This document shows, in pieces, positions 1-9,667 of a stretch of 38,470 bases of DNA. The stretch lies in the NCBI GenBank assembly GCA_032718475.1, contig JAUCBJ010000196.1, forward strand, positions 1-38,470. Direction: 5' to 3'. Position 1 is the first letter of the stretch, and every line of letters begins with the position of its first letter. The stretch is from Nemertoderma westbladi (lineage: Eukaryota > Xenacoelomorpha > Nemertodermatida > Nemertodermatidae). A program made the translations under genes and the position numbers. The notes beneath the pieces are model-generated. The model saw only the letters and a program-made list of their open reading frames with translations, ran no database searches and was not told where the DNA came from.

Positions 1-28
1 TATCAGTTATCCCACAAAAGCTTTTACA
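1..28. mobile_element. End of a third BEL LTR, cut by the window edge
   Basis: These 28 bases equal the last 28 bases (plus-strand sense) of the LTRs at 6932-8140 and 21277-22485, ending in the same CTTTTACA. The following bases differ from what follows the 3' LTR at 8141. This copy is therefore either a solo LTR or the right-hand LTR of another element lying mostly outside the window. Confidence 0.75.
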
Positions 29-1917
29 AATTGAATCACTCTTTTATTAACATTAAGATAAAAACAATATAAAGTCGAAAAATACAGTAGTTAGGTAAGT
101 ATGAAATAAGATCAGTTTTTAGTCTGATTGTAGTCTAGTCAGTGCCACATAAAATATACATTATATATATATATTATATTATTAAAACTCCAAATAACAA
201 TGAATCTTAATATAAATTAAAATACACACGAACTAACCCTGATTAATTATAATTAGGCCATAAAATAAGAAAAATATTTCATTATATTTTCTTATTATAT
301 TATTACATTATATATGTTATTATCTTATTATATATTTTTCTTATTAATATTTTCTTACGCATTTAGGCCTAATGTATTGTATAATATTTGTGTACTGTAA
401 GTACAATGTAATTCGTAGTATATATTGTACTATGCCAGAAATTGAACAATAATTTGAGAAGAAGGGCGGAACATCACCCGGGCTTATAGCACTTGCGGGG
501 GTCCGAAATTACAAATTTCTGTCAAAGTGGCAAAAATTAAATAAAACAATATCCTTAGTGATCGAAATATACTTCAATAAGTGGAGCGGAATGTTGCAAT
601 TTTTTATGTTAGTAGGCCCCCTAGCTAGATATATTTGTACCTTCTACAGTGCAGTATAATTAAACATTGTAGCGAGCGGCGTCAAGGTTGCTTAAAATCA
701 CTGCAATCTCGTGGATTCAGTCGTGCTGGACAGAAATAAATGTATCAGAATCTGGATCGGGTGAAATACACTACACACTTTTGAGAGTTATTGTTTATTT
801 AAATTTGTAAACAGAATATGGTTGCATTGTATAATATTATGCTGTGGGGTGTAGATACTCATAGGCCTGCTGTATGGTCTACTTTTTCATTATTTTAGGC
901 GGCTTCTGCAGCTATTGTGGGAAGGGGGAACAACCCACACCACACCAATAACGCATTGAGCAATTAATACCATAAGAATAAGAAACATCCTTCCAATTAA
1001 TTAATTTACTTTAGGACTGACTATATAGAGTAACTATAGAGAGGCACCTGTTGCAAATAATATTTCTCAGAAACTACTTTCGTCATAACGTATGTCATTG
1101 TTAACTACAGTGTGCCGGCACGCCCACACGCCGTACTGGTTCTTATTTAGGAATCATCCTAAGAGTTTTAGTATAAATTTAGTCGAACCGGTACCATAAT
1201 GTATGTATTAGACGCCATGTAAGAAATAAAAGTTTTATGTGGCATACATTCAGTACACTACACTGTTTACTACTGTAAATAATAAGTACACTATTATACT
1301 AGTGCACAGTAGTCAGTTGTTGATCTTAATGTTAACCTTACTTTTAGTTTTAGGTCGTTCATACTACCAATTCAAAAATCAAAGATAAATCTAAAGTAAA
1401 TTAACTTATCTTAAATGGGAAACAGAGGCTTTTTCCCGATATTAAGGGGTCAGAAGGTAACAAGCTGTTAGTTTCCATATATACAGTAGAAACGAGTGTT
1501 ATTATACCCAATGTATTTGAAGGTAAAAATCCAAGTAAGAGTTGCCTTTTGTTTCATTTCACTAAAACTTTAGATATGCCTATTGAAAAAAATGAGCAAA
1601 AAATTAGTTTATTTAATATAATCTGATAATTAATTAACCATAAATTATCTCGCATCGCAACTGCAAAAATCAACTTTGCTGGTACGTGGTACGGAGTTCT
1701 ACCTTGAACAAAGAACATGGCGAATTTATATTTGATGTGATTAATAATGTACAGTAGCTCCTAGCTATACTGTACTGTACAGTAGGTGGTACAGTGAGTA
1801 CCTCGGTCAGTCCGGTAGCGGTAGTTAAAAAATAAATATCGAAATTATGTGGGGATGAATAATAATAATATTTAACAAAAACATTATTTATTATTTATTA
1901 TACTGGTACTTCTATAC
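29..1917. other. AT-rich intergenic DNA upstream of the carrier gene
   Basis: No open reading frame, RNA gene or clear repeat is seen in this 1.9-kb stretch. It is rich in TA-type simple sequence, for example around 140-180 and 260-350. The promoter of the carrier gene must lie in its right part, but I cannot place it; no convincing TATA box is visible close to the ATG. Confidence 0.5.
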
Positions 1918-1929
1918 TTGGTGCGGGAT

Positions 1930-2793
1930 ATGGCGAGCAGTCAAGCGTTGTCGATCGCTACCCAGAGACCCATGGAAGCCTTCCTTGCCGGGTCCGTTGG
2001 TGGATTTTGTTCCACCTACTTATTCCAACCTTTCGACGTACTAAAAACCCGTTTACAAACGCGACCGGTTGGCGACATCCGTCTGTACCGCCTAGCTGGC
2101 GAAGTTGTCAGACGCGAAGGCGTGTTCACCCTGTGGAGGGGAACAGTGCCCTCGCTGTTCCGTATAGTTCCGGGTGCCGGGGTTTATTATGCGACGTTAC
2201 ACACCGTTAAATCTTTCTTCTTCCCTACGACGCCGGTGGAATCGTTAGGCTCGACCACCGTGGTCGGTATAGCCGCGGTTTCCCGCACACTTCCGGTGGT
2301 TCTATTCCTCCCACTGACCACCATGAAGGCTCGGTACGAGAGCAATCTGTACGCGTACAGCGGTCTCCGATCCGCAATACGCGACGTTATATCCCGAGAA
2401 GGCTTCCGCGGTTTATACTCCGGAATGACTCCGACTCTTCTGCGAGACGTCCCCTACTCCAGTCTCTACCTACTGTTCTACACCCGCTTGAAACATTTAG
2501 TTCCGGCCTCTTTAATAGGAACTCCTTACGAATCTTCGTGCCGTTTCGTTTTCGGTATATTCGCTGGGGTCGCCGCCTCCACTATAACTCAACCCTTTGA
2601 TGTAATAAAGACTCACATGCAGTTACATTCGCGGCAACGCAATGTGTTTCTTGTGGTATATTATCTCGCCCGGAGTGATGGATTTCTCGGGTTCTATAAA
2701 GGTCTCTCAGCTAGACTGCTGCGTCGAGCCCTACTCAGCACTACCTCGTGGACTATATTCGAACAGTTTAATAGTCGTTTAAAGCTTTTTTAA
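1930..2793 (+). CDS. SLC25A38: SLC25A38-like mitochondrial glycine carrier, single exon
   Basis: The predicted 287-aa protein is a mitochondrial carrier with three repeats of about 100 aa (about 14-98, 105-190 and 203-285). Repeat 1 has the signature PFDVLK (34-39) and repeat 3 has PFDVIK (222-227) followed by THMQL. Repeat 2 has PLTTMK (128-133), lacking the acidic residue, followed by ARYE. This arrangement, with GLYSGMTPTLLRD in repeat 2, fits the SLC25A38/Hem25 family. Family members import glycine across the inner membrane for the first step of haem synthesis. An upstream in-frame TTG at 1918 is open, but the first ATG (1930) has G at -3 and +4 and begins a normal-length protein (human about 304 aa). 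The vertebrate gene has several exons; here the frame is unbroken. Confidence 0.9.
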   Translation: MASSQALSIATQRPMEAFLAGSVGGFCSTYLFQPFDVLKTRLQTRPVGDIRLYRLAGEVVRREGVFTLWRGTVPSLFRIVPGAGVYYATLHTVKSFFFPTTPVESLGSTTVVGIAAVSRTLPVVLFLPLTTMKARYESNLYAYSGLRSAIRDVISREGFRGLYSGMTPTLLRDVPYSSLYLLFYTRLKHLVPASLIGTPYESSCRFVFGIFAGVAASTITQPFDVIKTHMQLHSRQRNVFLVVYYLARSDGFLGFYKGLSARLLRRALLSTTSWTIFEQFNSRLKLF

Positions 2794-3034
2794 GTTGTTT
2801 GCCTACCTCTTTCTACACGGCTGTAGATGCAATCTGCAGCCCCGCCTTTTTGTTGAGCCAGCTACTTTTGCTGCCGTTCCATAAGAAAATAATATGTTCA
2901 CTACTGCTAGAATAACTTCCGATTTTGCTTTTTATACAATTAATAGTAATATTATCTTAACTATATTTATTAATATAATTAATTATTAGTGTGTGTGGGT
3001 GGTGGCTCTGTTTTCTTTCCTGTTTCACTCTTTA

Positions 3035-3040
3035 AATAAA
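3035..3040 (+). terminator. Poly(A) signal AATAAA of the carrier gene
   Basis: This is the first canonical AATAAA after the carrier stop codon, about 240 bp downstream, in an AT-rich stretch followed by T/G-rich sequence (GTTGTGTTTTTG at about 3061). It is a plausible 3' end for the transcript. Confidence 0.55.
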
Positions 3041-3059
3041 ATTTTTATAACATAATTTT

Positions 3060-3891
3060 AGTTGTGTTTTTGTTTTGTATGTACCGACAGCGACAACCAT
3101 TATCAAAGCTAATTAATGTCATTTATTAATTGAGGGAAATGAACAGCTTACAGTAGTGGAAGGTTATTGTAACCAAAACAATAAACGAGAGTCACGAACT
3201 CAGGTTTGTTACATTTTCATATTTGCTGTTGTCGGCAGTGGTTGTCGGCTGTCGGTTGTCGGCGTAGCGTTTACACCCCATTTTTACTGTATTTTATAAC
3301 TTTTTACACAACAACTACATTTCTGTATCATTAATCTCAGACAACCCGTGTAAAATCCTCCTTTTCCATTACCATTGCAAAATTAAGGGAAAGAAACCAA
3401 GCAAGTTCAATGGTGGTAGTTTCTAACCAAAACACTAAACTGTAACTCAATACACAGAATTCCATACCCGATTATAAGTAGTAATCAGATTTATCCAGGC
3501 ATGAGTGTCCCACTTACTCATCACTCACACACACGTTGCAGTCACAAACTCATGGAGGGTTACCTAATAATACCACCTTTTATGCAAAGTATTTTCCTCA
3601 TTGGTGCTACGAATTAACGATGTTTGTAAATAACAAATTAGCCATATTTATTTAGTAGGCCTCACTTATATAGTTTAACTATTATTATATTAATTATAAT
3701 TCAATAATATTTCAATTTGTCCCGTTAAATAATGAAACTTGTTAAGGTGCATGGTCCGATGGCTAGGCGGCGAAATAATTGGGTGAGCACGAAACAAAGA
3801 CTCAATGAATATATAGACCAGTACAAAACACATGTGTTAACTTTCGTTTATTATTTTGGCGCCTCTGTAACCTGCTCCTTTAAATGGCAAT
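3060..3891. other. Intergenic DNA with no supported gene
   Basis: A 61-codon frame starting with ATG at 3732 runs into the minisatellite and resembles nothing I know. Short GTTGTCGGC repeats occur around 3227-3265. No other structure is seen. Confidence 0.45.
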
Positions 3892-5189
3892 GGGACATAA
3901 CGCTCATTGGGACCTAACGCTCTTTGGTACCTAACGCTCATTGGGACCTAACGCTCTTTGGTACCTAACGTCCTTTGGTACCTAACGCTCTTTGGGACCT
4001 AACGCTCTTTGGTACCTAACGCTCTTTGGTACCTAACGTTCTTTGGTACCTAACGTTCTTTGGTACCTAACGCTCTTTGGGACCTAACGCTCTTTGGTAC
4101 CTAACGCTCTTTGGTACCTAACGCTCTTTGGTACCTAACGTTCTTTGGTACCTAACGCTCTTTGGTGCCTAACGCTCTTTGGTACCTAACGTTCTTTGGT
4201 ACCTAACGCTCTTTGGTGCCTAACGCTCTTTGGTACCCAATGCTCTTTGGTACCTAACGTCCTTTGGTACCTAACGCTCTTTGGTATTGGTACCTAACGC
4301 TCTTTGGTACCTAACGCTCTTTGGGACCTAATGCTCTTTGGGACCTAACGTCCTTTGGTACCTAACGCTCTTTGGGACCTACGCTCTTTGGTACCTAACG
4401 CTCTTTGGTACCTAACACTCTTAGGTACCTAACGCTCTTTGGTACCTAACGCTCTTTGGTACCAAACGCTCTTTTGGACCTAACGTCCTTTGGGACCTAA
4501 CGTTTTTTTGGGACCTAACGTTCTTTGGTGCCTAACGCTCTTTGGTACCTAACGCTCTTTGGTACCTAATGCTCTTTGGTACCTAACGTCCTTTGGTACC
4601 TAACGCTCTTTGGTATTGGTACCTAACGCTCTTTGGTACCTAACGCTCTTTGGGACCTAATGCTCTTTGGGACCTAACGTCCTTTGGTACCTAACGCTCT
4701 TTGGGACCTACGCTCTTTGGTACCTAACGCTCTTTGGTACCTAACACTCTTAGGTACCTAACGCTCTTTGGTACCTAACGCTCTTTGGTACCAAACGCTC
4801 TTTTGGACCTAACGTCCTTTGGGACCTAACGTCCTTAGGTACCTAACGCTCTTTGGGACCTAACGTCCTTTGGTACCTAACGTCCTTTGGTACCTAACGC
4901 TCTTTGGGACCTAACGCTCTTTGGGACCTAACGTCCTTTGGTACCTAACGCTCTTTGGGACCTAACGTCCTTTGGTACCTAACGCTCTTTGGTACCTAAC
5001 GCTCTTTGGTACCTAACGCTCTTTGGTACCTAACGCTCTTTGGGACCTAACGCTCTTTGGGACCTAACGCTCTTTGGGACCTAACGCTCTTTGGGACCTA
5101 ACGTCCTTTGGTACCTAACGCTCTTTGGTACCTAACGCTCTTTGGTACCTAACGCTCTTTGGGACCTAACGCTCTTTGGTACCTAACGC
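3892..5189. repeat. 17-bp minisatellite, about 76 units
   Basis: The unit is close to ACGCTCTTTGGTACCTA. Variants are GGGACC for GGTACC and GTCC or GTTC for GCTC. Most units contain the palindrome GGTACC. Some units have lost or gained bases. A higher-order copy is visible: about 4233-4502 is nearly identical to about 4562-4831 (offset 329 bp), marked by a shared TTGGTATTGG irregularity at 4281 and 4610. The period is not a multiple of three and all frames are soon closed, so it is not coding. Confidence 0.97.
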
Positions 5190-5824
5190 GACTTTACCTC
5201 TTTGTTTTGTACAGGGGTTTCCATCACATCGTTTTGCATTATAGGCCAGATGGGACGCGTGTACCTGAAAAATCTCATACTACATAATCATTTATAATAA
5301 CATTGTATGAATTTCTATAGAAATATTTAATATATGTTGGTGGAAGTTGACGGTACACGTTATTAGTTTACGTATATTTGTCTGTGATTGGTTTAGTTTA
5401 CTGTTGTAAATAGTCATCGTAATTATGCGCATGCCGGGGCATGGTTCTTAGTTCGCTTAATGCAGTTGTGAAGTAATTTGTTTCGAGATTCGAATAAATT
5501 TTATTACATTTTATCATATCGAGTTGTTATACCTCCTTGTTTAATATTAATTATTTATACATTTTGATCACATTAAATACGGATAGTGATTGGAAATTTA
5601 GGAAGCAGGGTGTCATTGTCACACAAAGAGGGACGGGGGGGGGGGGGACTAATTAGAAATCATAAGAAATTGGCAGATACAAAGGCAAATCAAAGTAAAA
5701 TTTTTGCGAGTAATAAGTTGATATTTGCCCCTGGAGGGGGATGGATTTTGATTGCAACCAATCTTATCTGCACCGACAACCTTTTCAATATTTTGTCTGT
5801 AGTACTTGCCCACCCTGTTTAATG
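5190..5824. other. Intergenic DNA with a G tract
   Basis: No gene is supported. A run of 13 G lies at about 5635-5647. The only longer frame (5586-5822) starts with GTG and has no recognisable content. Confidence 0.4.
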
Positions 5825-6025
5825 TAAAAAATCCTCTTTCAGATGAGACAAATATTAAGTTAATAGCTCCAGTAGTTTTCGAAAATTTTCATTTTTTTAT
5901 CATTATATACTAAAAGAGCACCAAAAGTGCAAGTAGCACTTTTTTTAAACGTGGTAAATTGGCCGTACTGTGGCTACTGAGGTTTTAGAATGTGCTGATT
6001 TCATTGGGAAGGTTTATTCCTCTAC
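5825..6025. repeat. Left arm of an inverted repeat pair flanking the BEL element
   Basis: Two modules are seen. The first begins CCTCTTTCAGATGAGACAAA and ends AGTAGTTTTCGA. The second begins ACTAAAAGAGCACCAAAA and runs through TTGGCCGTA and ACTGAGGTTTTA. Both occur in reverse complement at about 23310-23670, where about 190 bp separates them. The match is diverged. The pair may be remnants of the long terminal inverted repeats of an older transposon into which the BEL element inserted. Confidence 0.6.
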
Positions 6026-6119
6026 ATCAAACATATCGAAGAGTTGTGTATAATATAACAACATAGGGATGTTGTTATTTATATTAGTTATTAGTCAGCT
6101 ATTTGTGACCCCTGGAGAA

Positions 6120-6900
6120 CGAAAAAACAAGTATTGGAATTATGGTAATGAAAAATCACCACGAAAACACGTTGATTTTATGACCATGTGGTTTTTTTGG
6201 GATGCTGATCACGAATATGACATTTGAAAATATCATACCTTGTTGATTACGGCTTTTTTGGATACGTGTCAATGTGCGGCACGAAAAATACAAATAGCAC
6301 AAATTTCATAATGAAAAATCATTACCAAATCAACCTGATTTTATAACATTTGGGGTTTTTTGGGATGCTGATCACGAATATGACACTCTTAAATATCGTA
6401 TTATCCATCCAACCAAATTTGATTTTTTCCCTTTGAAATTTTATGCTACTTGCATTTTTCGTCCCACCAGACAATCACGAAAAACGATAGTTGCGTTACC
6501 ACGAATTATTTTTAACGAGTTGTATCGTGATTAGCGACCTTGAAAACCAGTATAGTTTCAGAATTACCAAACCAAAGGCAAAATTTAACAGTTTCAAATT
6601 TTTGCTACTTGTACTTTTCGTTTTGGAGCACCAAAATTGGATTTGCACATACCAGATATATTTATAACTACTTTCATCGCGACCAGCTACCTCGGAAACA
6701 CGTATACGTGGTTGGAATTATCAAACAAAACACAAACGTTTTTAGTTTGACAGTTGTTTACTATTACATTTCGTCCTGGTGGTCCAAAAATAGCACCAAA
6801 AATGATTGATGCATTGCCAGAAAGTTTGACATGTTTTATCGTGATCAGCGTCCTCGAAATCCCTTATACCATCAATATTGTAATTTTTGAGCCAAGATCT
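6120..6900. repeat. Head-to-head array of diverged repeats of about 160 bp
   Basis: GATGCTGATCACGAATATGA occurs at 6201 and 6364 (spacing 163). Relatives of its reverse complement begin at about 6523, 6675 and 6838 (spacings 152 and 163), for example TATCGTGATTAGCG and TATCGTGATCAGCG. A second landmark (GCTACTTG...TTTTCG...CACC) recurs near 6450, 6602 and 6760. The repeats therefore change direction near 6440-6480. Frames here start with TTG and are not convincing genes. Confidence 0.55.
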
Positions 6901-6926
6901 AAAAAATTTCTGAGTAGAATTGAGAT

Positions 6927-6931
6927 CCTCC
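6927..6931. repeat. Left target-site duplication CCTCC
   Basis: CCTCC lies directly left of the LTR at 6932 and again directly right of the other LTR at 22486-22490. A 5-bp duplication is usual for BEL/Pao integrases and shows a single, unrearranged insertion. Confidence 0.9.
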
Positions 6932-8140
6932 TGTTCGCGCTTTTGAAGACCTTTAGCAGTTTAACCTGCCAAAATTTATATGTCTTTTAGTTAATTAAAA
7001 CACCTTTAGCATACGACAATATTTTATGCTAATAAACAAAACATTACCCGAAGTCAGCCCATGCGCGATCATTCACCCGATGGATCTACACCCGGGAGGC
7101 TGAATTCGGCTGCTTAAATTTTATTATTGCAGTGTAAGGTTGCAGTGTAAACCTACTGTATTATTCGATTGATCGTTATTAATTAATTTCTGACAGATAT
7201 TATTGGCTTTCGGGAAATATTAACAGTTCCTTTAGGACGTGGCGCTCTATCTATTTAAACAGAACTAGGACTTATACTACACGCAACGATACTGCTTATG
7301 ATTAAAGTATAAAGCGCATTCTTTAGGAAATGCTTTGTTGCCAATCACAATCATGCACACTATTCTGCCGACCGTCAGTAAATTTGATCACACATAAAGA
7401 GAGCAGCAATTGACCCATGTAGGGTCTGCTAAATAACATTAGATTCAATACACACCACATTAATATAAATCGCAATTGCTATATATAGCCTGTCTCTCTA
7501 ACCTGTAGTGTATCAAGAAAATTGGGAAATTTGGGTGATTTATCAGTATTCTCCAAAGAGCAATATTTCCATCAACAAATAGATACAATTAATAACTGAC
7601 GGTAAATAACAGTACAAACAATATGATTAATAGTGAGTTAATTAGATCAGATAAGATTGATTGATTAGTTGATTGAGTTAGGTAACAGTTTATACTTTCG
7701 ATAATTTAAGCAGTTTTACTAGAGTTCTTCCCAAAAAGCCGGTGTTATGGCGAAAAATGGGAACACAACAACAGAATCATATAAAATCATATGACTACAT
7801 AAACCTATACGAGGATACCAACTACCCTTATTCCACGAAGCTCCCGTTCAACACAGAGGATGAGCATAGAGATAGGAAATTCAGTTCAGTAGCTCTGGGA
7901 TAGGTCGAAATCAACGCCCACTCAAATTCTATTGGCCGACACGGACAGCAGGGCAGAGGCAACCTCCCTAAACTAGTTGGCCGATTAAACTGAGCCCAGA
8001 TATCTCCGTACAGCACATCAGCCAATAAGCTGGTAGCTTGCACTATTTTAGTTATAAATCCCTTTGAGAGTATTCTAGCGACTGGGGGGGAACTGGCCAG
8101 CAAAGGCAAACGTATCAGTTATCCCACAAAAGCTTTTACA
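6932..8140 (-). repeat. 3' LTR of the BEL element (1,209 bp)
   Basis: It matches 21277-22485 at a constant offset of 14,345 with one visible mismatch. In element sense it begins TGTAAAAGCTTTTGTGGG and ends GCGCGAACA. A TATA-like CTATATATAG lies at about 7480-7489. An open frame at 7828-8109 (minus) has no ATG start and is present in both LTRs; I do not call it a gene. Confidence 0.95.
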
Positions 8141-8149
8141 CCGCTCCCA
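8141..8149 (-). promoter_or_regulatory. Candidate polypurine tract
   Basis: Immediately before the 3' LTR, the minus strand reads TGGGAGCGG then TGTAAAAG. This is the expected place for the plus-strand primer of reverse transcription. It is short and holds one C, so the call rests mainly on position. Confidence 0.5.
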
Positions 8150-8218
8150 GAAAATGGGATTTAAGTCTATAAAATATACAAAATCACAGTTTCTAAAATA
8201 TAAAAATACTCTAAACAG

Positions 8219-9268
8219 TTAGTCTTTCTTGCGCGGACGGCGTTTACGCAGTTTTTTAAAGCTAGCAAGAGTCCTTTTCTCTTTGGGGCGAGCTACTTTA
8301 CGAGGAGGGCTATAACTCCGGGGTGAAGGGTGCAATATGATTGCATCAGAAGGTATGGGATTACGATCGGTATATCCGCCGGTCGAAGTACCGGGTTGAT
8401 TGACATCAACGTCCGGGGAGAGGGGTCTAACGGCTTTGAGAGCTCGTTTCAAGACAGCCGCTCTTACGGGTCCTTTACGAGTGGTCTGAACGAGGGCCGT
8501 GGGTGGACCATAGGCAGTTAGAAACTTCCTTGGTTTAATGGTTCTTTCCAACTCGCGTTCGCAGGCTCTGTACTCGTAAGGCCGTCGATATACTTCTTGT
8601 AACTCGGGGTGTGAGTTGACAAATAAGTCTCCATAGGCCGGATCTTGACGGATGAAGTTTATTAAGTTGTACGAATTGATGTCACTCGGATTAATGCTCC
8701 TGAGAAATTTGCGTACATATTTGGTTGAAATACATTCTCCAACGCGCTTCAATAGTTCATAACTTGATAGGCGTGATTTCTGCTCGACGGAGGCAAACAA
8801 ATAAGGATGGAACGCATAAACTCCTTCGTAAGCGCGTCCAGGATAATAGCGATGGCGTGAATCACAATGTAAATCAGCGTTCGCTTCCCAAGCTCTGATA
8901 TAACGTAGTACAATCATTTCATCTACGCTCTCTAAATCATGGTTAAAGGGACAATCAAAGCTGGCGTGTCCTTTTAATTGACAATGATGACATTGAGTCA
9001 TAAATTGGGGGCAGACAGCAAAAATGTGCAAATTATTAAGCCGACAATATGCACAATAGATTTCCATCGACGGTTGCTCGTGGAAATAGGAACAAAGATC
9101 GTTGGTGTCCATAGACGTAATATGGTCTCTCGATGCGCACAACCGACAACGTTGCCGAGAAACATAGTTGACATGGCGATAATCGTACGCAGTGAGACAC
9201 TGTGGACCTTGATACCATTCTAGGATGTAATCGTTGTCGCTGTTCCGAGCGCGATAGGCTGAATCTCC
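8219..9268 (-). CDS. Zinc-knuckle accessory protein of the BEL element, part after the TGA
   Basis: This frame runs open for 349 codons directly after an in-frame TGA (9271-9269) and continues the frame of the 132-aa unit upstream. Its first ATG is at 9112 (297 aa), which would drop an upstream CRLC (9148-9137). Two zinc knuckles are clear: CX2CX5HX4C (9055-9011) and CX2CX4HX4C (CHHCQLKGHASFDC, 8992-8951). With CRLC and the following histidine they suggest a three-knuckle array like the one in this element's own Gag. The C-terminus is very basic (KKLRKRRPRKKD) and could act as a nuclear localisation or nucleic-acid-binding tail. No signal peptide or membrane segment is seen, so it is not an obvious envelope. 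RNA or DNA binding is inferred; I know no named relative. Confidence 0.65.
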   Translation of the reverse strand, partial: GDSAYRARNSDNDYILEWYQGPQCLTAYDYRHVNYVSRQRCRLCASRDHITSMDTNDLCSYFHEQPSMEIYCAYCRLNNLHIFAVCPQFMTQCHHCQLKGHASFDCPFNHDLESVDEMIVLRYIRAWEANADLHCDSRHRYYPGRAYEGVYAFHPYLFASVEQKSRLSSYELLKRVGECISTKYVRKFLRSINPSDINSYNLINFIRQDPAYGDLFVNSHPELQEVYRRPYEYRACERELERTIKPRKFLTAYGPPTALVQTTRKGPVRAAVLKRALKAVRPLSPDVDVNQPGTSTGGYTDRNPIPSDAIILHPSPRSYSPPRKVARPKEKRTLASFKKLRKRRPRKKD

Positions 9269-9667
9269 TCAGATTCTAGACATATTGGTTCGTCTTCCCA
9301 GTCTGTTACGAATATAATTTTCGTGATCTATTCTCGGTTTATCGTTACGACTCCGCTGGGTATGATATTTAAATAGAACCATTTCCCTTTCGGTGTATAC
9401 ATCGTCCGTATCATGTAAATCGATAGGATGGCCGGTAGTTAGGAAGTCCATATACGTACCATTACGATGCGTATAGCGAGCGGTTAATTTTCGATAGTCC
9501 AATTCACGCGTAAGTTGCTCTTGGGACATCGGCGGTTCGATATAACGACCATCGTCCTCCGTAATAGTCGGATCGGCTTCACCGCGTATCAAGCTATCCA
9601 CAAACGCTTGTAAAGGTAGAGTATATCGCTCCCTGATACCAAGGTCATCTTCTATCAATTCCGTCAT
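9269..9667 (-). CDS. Accessory ORF of the BEL element, part before the TGA (132 aa)
   Basis: It starts with ATG at 9667 (G at -3). The product is acidic near its start (MTELIEDDLG), then mixed, and basic near the end (NRLGRRTN). It ends at TGA 9271-9269. The same frame continues without another stop to 8219, so this may be the N-terminal part of a longer protein of about 480 residues made by stop readthrough or splicing, or one recently broken by a nonsense mutation. AG dinucleotides 5-15 nt before the ATG (for example AAACTCAG) could be a splice acceptor for a subgenomic mRNA; this is inference. No known domain is recognised. Confidence 0.5.
   Translation of the reverse strand: MTELIEDDLGIRERYTLPLQAFVDSLIRGEADPTITEDDGRYIEPPMSQEQLTRELDYRKLTARYTHRNGTYMDFLTTGHPIDLHDTDDVYTEREMVLFKYHTQRSRNDKPRIDHENYIRNRLGRRTNMSRI

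Noticed and set aside
3732-3917. 61-codon frame before the minisatellite
   Set aside because: It has an ATG, but runs into the repeat and shows no similarity or neighbouring gene structure.
3892-5189. CRISPR-like array
   Set aside because: The 17-bp units are contiguous with no unique spacers, and the genome is eukaryotic.
5586-5822. 78-codon frame across the G tract
   Set aside because: It starts with GTG, crosses a homopolymer and shows no domain.
7828-8109. 93-codon minus-strand frame in the LTR (also 22173-22454)
   Set aside because: It starts with TTG, has no ATG near its start and no recognisable content; its presence in both LTRs simply reflects their identity.
8219-9667. Envelope gene of the BEL element
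   Set aside because: The position would fit, but there is no signal peptide, membrane segment or glycoprotein-like cysteine pattern; zinc knuckles and a basic tail point elsewhere.
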